From Tubiluchus corallicola (Eukaryota; Priapulida; Priapulimorpha; Priapulimorphida; Tubiluchidae): a stretch of DNA of 64,000 bases. Below, in pieces: positions 58,991 through 64,000 of the stretch. Made by a program: the position numbers and the translations under genes. The stretch spans positions 1 through 64,000 of the forward strand of contig JAQGDQ010000130.1 of the NCBI GenBank assembly GCA_030141605.1, read 5' to 3'. The notes beneath the pieces were generated by a model. The model saw only the letters and a program-made list of their open reading frames with translations. It was not told the DNA's origin and did not search any database. The first letter of the stretch is position 1. Each line of letters starts with the position of its first letter.

Positions 58991-59918
58991 TCGCTTCCGT
59001 TGGTAGTATCATCCTTCTATTCTGTCACACTCCCAGAATATAAAATAAGTTTTGTGTCACGTGACCCGACCGGGAAGCCGTTCAAGTGGAGCAAAACAAT
59101 CAGACATAAAGTGAAAACGGAAGACAAACATTCAGAAGACAAGTTTTATCTGGCTTCCTACATAATGCACGTGGAGTGGCTTCAAAGCAAATAAAAACTA
59201 TCAAGCAGCCTCCTGGAGAGTTGATGACGTCATTGGCAGATAAAGAGGGTGAGCGGGTTGAATTAGACAGAGTATTTCAAGCAAAGGGAAGAGTGTCAGA
59301 CTGGAATGATCAATTTAAAGCGGCAAGACATTGTTTTAGTTTCCTAATTAATCTAAAAACACAAGAGGCAAACAACATTTTTTTCATAATCATTAATTTA
59401 ACTGAATTTTCCACTATTACGTGTACTTATTATTAGCATTATATTTTGAGTTAAAATTATGATACGCGTAATTGCAAAATATAGCAGATTAATTCTTTTT
59501 AATTTTGTATTATGAAGGGCTTTATGAAGCTGTGACAGTATTGGTTTAAAATTCTGGCATTCCTCTATGCCACTATATTTTGGTCTCTGTCTGTAATTAG
59601 TCTAGAGTTAACCCGCTTAATTTGCTCACCTCTTCCGCCTCTTCCAAGATCAACCCTTCCATCCATCATGGTTGCATCCAGTCATTTTGTTGACATAGCA
59701 GTTGTTAGAAATGTTTGCGCCGTCGGCTCTCATATTCGCAACAATGATGAAAAACTGAAGGACCTTCAGTTCATATGAATTCAGTTCGTTAAGTAACAGC
59801 GATTGCATGATTTTCCATATTCTCTCTGCCGCCTGTCTGTCTGTCTCTGTCTCTCCCCTTCTCTCTATCTGTTTGTTTCACGTTTTCTTCTCTGTTTCGT
59901 GAAAAGTGCTTCTCTCCG

Positions 59919-59922
<4 letters not shown>
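58991..59922. other. No gene recognised
   Basis: Frames at 59000-59194 and 59176-59436 overlap, lack domains and are not supported. It ends in pyrimidine-rich DNA. Confidence 0.45.

Positions 59923-59997
<75 letters not shown>
59923..59997. repeat. (TC)n microsatellite
   Basis: About 37 TC units inside a broader pyrimidine-rich tract (59825-60110); Leu/Ser and Glu/Arg frames are artefacts. Confidence 0.97.
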
Positions 59998-59999
<2 letters not shown>

Positions 60000-60110
60000 T
60001 TTTCTGTTACTTGTCTGTCTTTTTTTCACTCCCTGCCTGTCTTTCTCTGTCTGTCCTTCCCTCCTTTCCCTTTCTCTCTCTCTCTCTTTCCTTTCCTTTT
60101 CCACTGTCCT

Positions 60111-60989
60111 TCAAAACCAGGTCAGGTTTTCTCCCTTTTCGTAGCAATACACCACAGTCTTTGCAGTTTTCTCTTCACTCTCCAGGTTATTGGCTTTTCC
60201 TTATCTAATTTTTATATCTTCCTATTTTTCTCATTTCTAATGCTTACAAGAATTTTACTGAAGTGAATGTTGTGTTACTGTAATAATAAAACGACAAAAA
60301 TAACCGGTTTGTACTTCACTTATAGCTACAGTAACCATCTGACTATCCAAAATGGGTTACACGTGTTTTGGGGAGATTTTTGAACAACAATTTTGATCTC
60401 TTGCTGTAAGATGTTGGCACCTAAGCATATGGTACCACAGGTTACAGCATGACTTACACACGCTGTTATCTATGTATTCAGTAGGTTACATGTAATCATC
60501 CAGGCTCGATCATCTATTACACAAGTAAATTACCACTTCAGCACCTGAGACGAGATGGAAAATCCTATAAACAATCTTCTGGTCACCGTTGCCATGACGA
60601 CGGCAGATATTGTACTTAACCCGCTCTTTACGAGGCTGCTCAAGTAATCATAAACTTCTATTTTTATATGGATAGCCAATAGAGTACGGAGGAGCCTAGC
60701 GCAATATCTGCCTATTAGATTTTATGGGCACAAACTGTGGGAAGTAATGCGTTAGGAAAGATTTACTGCTTAGGCGTGAGAGCTGTGATGGATGCAGCAG
60801 TGACGTTTACTGAGGAAGGTCACCTCGTTGTATGATAACCAAACAATTAAACTCAGGGGCATCTTTGCAATTAATTCACAGGGAGAGGAATGGCTGAGTG
60901 ATCATGGTGTGTGCTTAGTGACTAAATGGAGGATGATCGCCAGGAAAATCGTTTCTAAGCGGTTTCGTCTGGAACACCGATTCTGGTTA
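60111..60989. other. No gene recognised
   Basis: Mixed-composition intergenic DNA; no motif supports a gene. Confidence 0.5.
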
Positions 60990-61436
60990 CAGGGCTGTAA
61001 ACACCAGTTCAAAATTCCTCCTTGACAACAGGAACTAATTCAAGTTCCTAGTTACTCTAACATTTTTTTAAAAAAAGAAACCAGTTCCAGTTCCAAGTTT
61101 CTTTTCACCAAAAAGAAATCCAGTTCCCATGTGCAAAGACTAAAAAACTGAGTTATTTTCTGTAAATTATTCACAGAAAAATCCATGGTAAAGGACCTAA
61201 CATACCTGGTATCTCTTAAATAGTTCTATCAGCAACTAAACATGCCGAACATTGTAAAAATTGTCAGAACTAATTCTATGTGGAACTTGGAAAGCAAGTT
61301 ATTTGAGGGACAAAGGGAACTAATTTCAGTTCCAAGTTCCATTTTGTTATGATGAACTAGTTCCAGTTCAAAGTACCTGAAGAAGAAGCTTCTTCTAAGT
61401 TTTTCTTTCCATGAACTAGATTCTTTCACAACCCTG
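60990..61436. mobile_element. hAT-like MITE with AGTTCC subterminal repeats
   Basis: Left end CAGGGCTGTAAACACCAGTTC; the right end in reverse complement reads CAGGGTTGTGAAAGAATCTA. CAGGG-TGT-AA termini are typical of hAT elements. AGTTCC / GGAACT words recur throughout, clustered near both ends like hAT subterminal repeats. The 447-bp interior is noncoding. The flanking octamers do not match well, so the target-site duplication is lost or the border is off. Confidence 0.6.
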
Positions 61437-62155
61437 CCTGACATGTGCGCATCTTAGCTACTAAGACATCTCTGTTAGTGTGAAAAAATATCATTTACTA
61501 ATGATGTAAGTTAAGACCTGCCACAAATGTCAATGTGTCAATTAAACATAAGACTTAGTGGGTTTTGAAATGTGCTGCAAAAACTCATTACGTAGGCTAG
61601 ATCTACAGGGTGTTCCAGAAGAACGTTGTTGCAGTGATCAAATCACAAGAAATCTTACCTTGAATTTCTGCTTACTAATATCATAACGAAGCACAAATAC
61701 CATTTTATCTGTATAATTTCGATTTCCTATTAACTTGGTCTTGTACATTCCAGTCTTTCGACGGTACTGCTTTTTCCTGAAATATCCAGTATTTTTGTAG
61801 TTTCTTGGAAAAGTTTCTCGTTATGAGAAAAAGCCGTAGCAAGAGATCTTTAAGGGTTGGTTAGCATGCAACAAGAATTTCGCAAGTATTTTTGATAATC
61901 GGTTAATTTCTGTTTTGTCTGTTCGATAATTATTAAACATGAATTGGTAATCTTCATTTTGATTCGCAATGAGTCGGTAGTCCAACTACTCGTCATAATC
62001 GACACTCCTTAACTTTCACAACGGTTATCCGATTTGAGTTAAACTTTCCTAGGTAATTATAATATAGGTATTCTACCTATATTAATGTCATCGCTATATA
62101 GAGTTTATAGACGCATGTATAGTGCTCCAAACATGGTTTTATTAGTGCTTTAACA
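61437..62155. other. No gene recognised
   Basis: AT-rich intergenic sequence; TATAGGTATTCTACCTATAT near 62064-62083 is a small imperfect palindrome. Confidence 0.5.
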
Positions 62156-62440
62156 TCACCTTCCGTAGCGCCGCCACCTCGTAGACACGCCCCCGTACGT
62201 GCAAATCTCGCATGCTTCAATATCAATCTAATATTCGCCGAGAGATTTTGCTGCAAATTCTATATTAAAATGAAGTGGCAATCAAGGGTTTAGTGTCCGC
62301 GCTTAATTACGACATTTTCCTGCAAAAGCTTAGCCGCCGGTGTTCATTAGTAGTGAGGGATGGTAATCAGAGAGGGTGAAAATTGTTTTGTTCAGTCGTT
62401 GCGAAACCAAATAAATTTATTTATGGAAATAAAATTTCAC
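62156..62440. promoter_or_regulatory. Candidate noncoding element, GC-balanced
   Basis: Unique, CpG-containing patch (CGCCGCCACC, CGCCCCCGTACGTG, CTTAGCCGCCGG, CTTAATTACG) standing out from AT-rich flanks and without a coding frame. Function is speculative. Confidence 0.2.
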
Positions 62441-62447
62441 GAAAGAA

Positions 62448-62482
62448 AAGAAGAGATTACAGTGAAAAATTTAGAATGAAAA

Positions 62483-62530
<48 letters not shown>

Positions 62531-62630
62531 AAGAGCTAATGAGAGAGATACAGAGGGACAAACGGAGAAAAAGAAAAGGAAAACGAGAGAGCGCTGAGAA
62601 TGAGTGAAAGAAGAAGAGAAAGTGGGAGAC
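62448..62630 (+). repeat. Purine tract with (GA)n core
   Basis: About 180 bp largely A/G on the + strand; the uninterrupted (GA)n block is at 62485-62527. Confidence 0.9.
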
Positions 62631-62690
62631 ACACACACACACACGCACGCACGCTCGCACGCTCGCACGCACGCACACACACACACACAC
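62631..62690. repeat. (CA)n with CGCACGCT variants
   Basis: ACACAC on both sides of a GCACGCTCGCACG block. Confidence 0.93.
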
Positions 62691-62741
62691 AGAGGTTCTT
62701 TCATTCATTCAAAATAATTTATTTATAAAATATAAGTACAA

Positions 62742-62822
62742 CTTACATATATATTTGATATATTTTGCATATATTTATATATAGTATACATATATTGTAT
62801 ATAGTATATATATATATATATA
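62742..62822. repeat. (TA)n-rich tract
   Basis: TATATATATA with TATTTGATA interruptions. Confidence 0.85.
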
Positions 62823-62829
62823 TTGTAAT

Positions 62830-63719
62830 TTGTAATATTTTATATTGAGAGTATAAGAGAGAAAGAGAGGGGGAAAGACAGAAGAAAAAGAAAAGAAAGA
62901 GAATCAAAACAGACAGTGTAAAGTGTAAACGCAGCTTTTCACTGAGATCACCCATAGCCTTCTCACAATTTTACCCTCAATTCGCTGATCATACTTCCAC
63001 ACCTTCTCTTCGTGTCTGGAGGCATGCAACTCATTAACATAAAACTGAAATTTTTCACCCAAACGCTGATTGCTAATATTTGTCAACCTTTCTTCTTGTT
63101 CTTGTTGACACGATAATGACTGAGTTTAACGCAGCTGCCGCCATTTTGATTGTCGTAATAACCTTAATTGTCTAACGCTTGAAAAATGACGTCAGTTTAA
63201 TAGAAGTTAATTGAGAAAGACATGAAAATGCGCTTTGCACAATAAATATGATGTATTCGCCTGGATAAAGGGGAAGTTGTCGAGGAAGGATGAAGAAGAG
63301 AAAGAGTGAACTACCACAAAGCTTGTATTTTTTTCGTCTCGCATTTTATCATTTTAAATACGTTTTATTTATTTATCTCAAACCATGTATATTATAGTCC
63401 AAGCTATTTCTGCAATTTCTTAATTACAACAATTTTTCTACAAAAATGATTATACATTTTTATGTATGCACGGTCACACGATCACGATCAGCATAAGTGT
63501 ATTTAGCACTGCTGATTTCAAACTTTATATTTTGTAATGTTTGCTAAATAAAGATAAATAAAAGAATTGATGAATAGTAAAAAAGATTGATATATGAACA
63601 TTTTTGAACATTTTTGAACAGCAAAAAAACACTATAATAACTTAAGAACACAATAGACGATTTTGCCAAAGCATGTGGAAGATAATGCTAATGGTGGTAA
63701 CCACAAATGGCAATATTTC
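62830..63719. other. No gene recognised
   Basis: Purine-rich at the start, then AT-rich; a GAACATTTTT unit repeats near 63596-63618. No gene. Confidence 0.5.
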
Positions 63720-63728
63720 AGTGACGCA

Positions 63729-64000
63729 ATGATGATGATGATGATGAAGGTGATGATTATGATAGGGATGATTATTATGATGGCGATAATGAGAACAATG
63801 ACGATAATGGTGAAAATGATGATGATGATGACAATGGTGAATGACGATGATTATGATGACGTAGACGATTATTGTGACAATGATGACAATCACGACAACG
63901 CTGACGACGACGACGACGACGACGACGATGATGATGATGATGATGATGATGATGATAACGACGACGATAACGACGACAACGACACCGATAATAAGGATGA
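63729..64000. repeat. (GAT)n / (GAC)n compound microsatellite, runs to the window edge
   Basis: GATGATGATGAAGG, GACGACGACGACG and GATAACGACGACG blocks with nested variants; cut off by the window end. Confidence 0.93.

Noticed and set aside
59803-60208. Ser/Leu-rich or Glu/Arg-rich small proteins
   Set aside because: Translation of (TC)n and its pyrimidine-rich flanks; the same applies to 30876-31076 and 62457-62708.

Overview
This is AT-rich animal (metazoan) nuclear DNA. Three conserved animal protein genes can be supported: a Rap1 GTPase split by spliceosomal introns, a beta3/BHLHE22-23 type basic helix-loop-helix factor, and a DUF229 membrane protein. Among them lie many non-LTR retrotransposon relics, foldback elements and microsatellites. 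The phylum cannot be fixed from the sequence; an invertebrate is most likely, because introns are kilobase-sized and CR1/jockey-type LINEs with short tetranucleotide tails are common. There is no sign of bacterial, viral or organellar DNA.

Layout. 0-2 kb: a G-free CACACCA satellite, then a GC-rich dispersed repeat. 2.2-6.5 kb: a graveyard of at least four LINE reverse-transcriptase relics on both strands. 6.9-8.9 kb: the DUF229 gene (+), whose coding tail is duplicated 690 bp downstream. 9-14.9 kb: intergenic. 14.9-21.9 kb: the complete Rap1 gene (-), rebuilt here as six coding exons (187 aa) whose five introns all fall between codons. Its introns and upstream flank carry three copies of one dispersed repeat, one holding a 300-bp palindrome, and two relics resembling 5S rRNA (SINE3-like). 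25.3-30.1 kb: a broken but nearly full-length LINE (-) between TTCGAA-rich blocks, probably a nested insertion. 33.4-34.1 kb: the single-exon bHLH gene (-). 34.1-64 kb: no recognisable protein gene. This 30-kb desert upstream of the bHLH gene holds foldback and TIR elements, minisatellites, compound microsatellites, more LINE tails and a few candidate regulatory sites.

The genes do not form an operon or shared pathway. DUF229 and Rap1 converge; the bHLH gene stands alone beside the desert, the usual setting of a developmental regulator. Most novelty here lies in the repeats: a 1.48-kb element with ATGGCAC-repeat termini, the paired hairpins at 42.4-42.7 kb, the inverted pair at 45.9-46.1 kb, a 37-bp degenerate minisatellite at 56-57 kb, and the DUF229 tail duplication, which could be an alternative terminal exon. 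No CRISPR array, tRNA gene or intact rRNA gene was seen.
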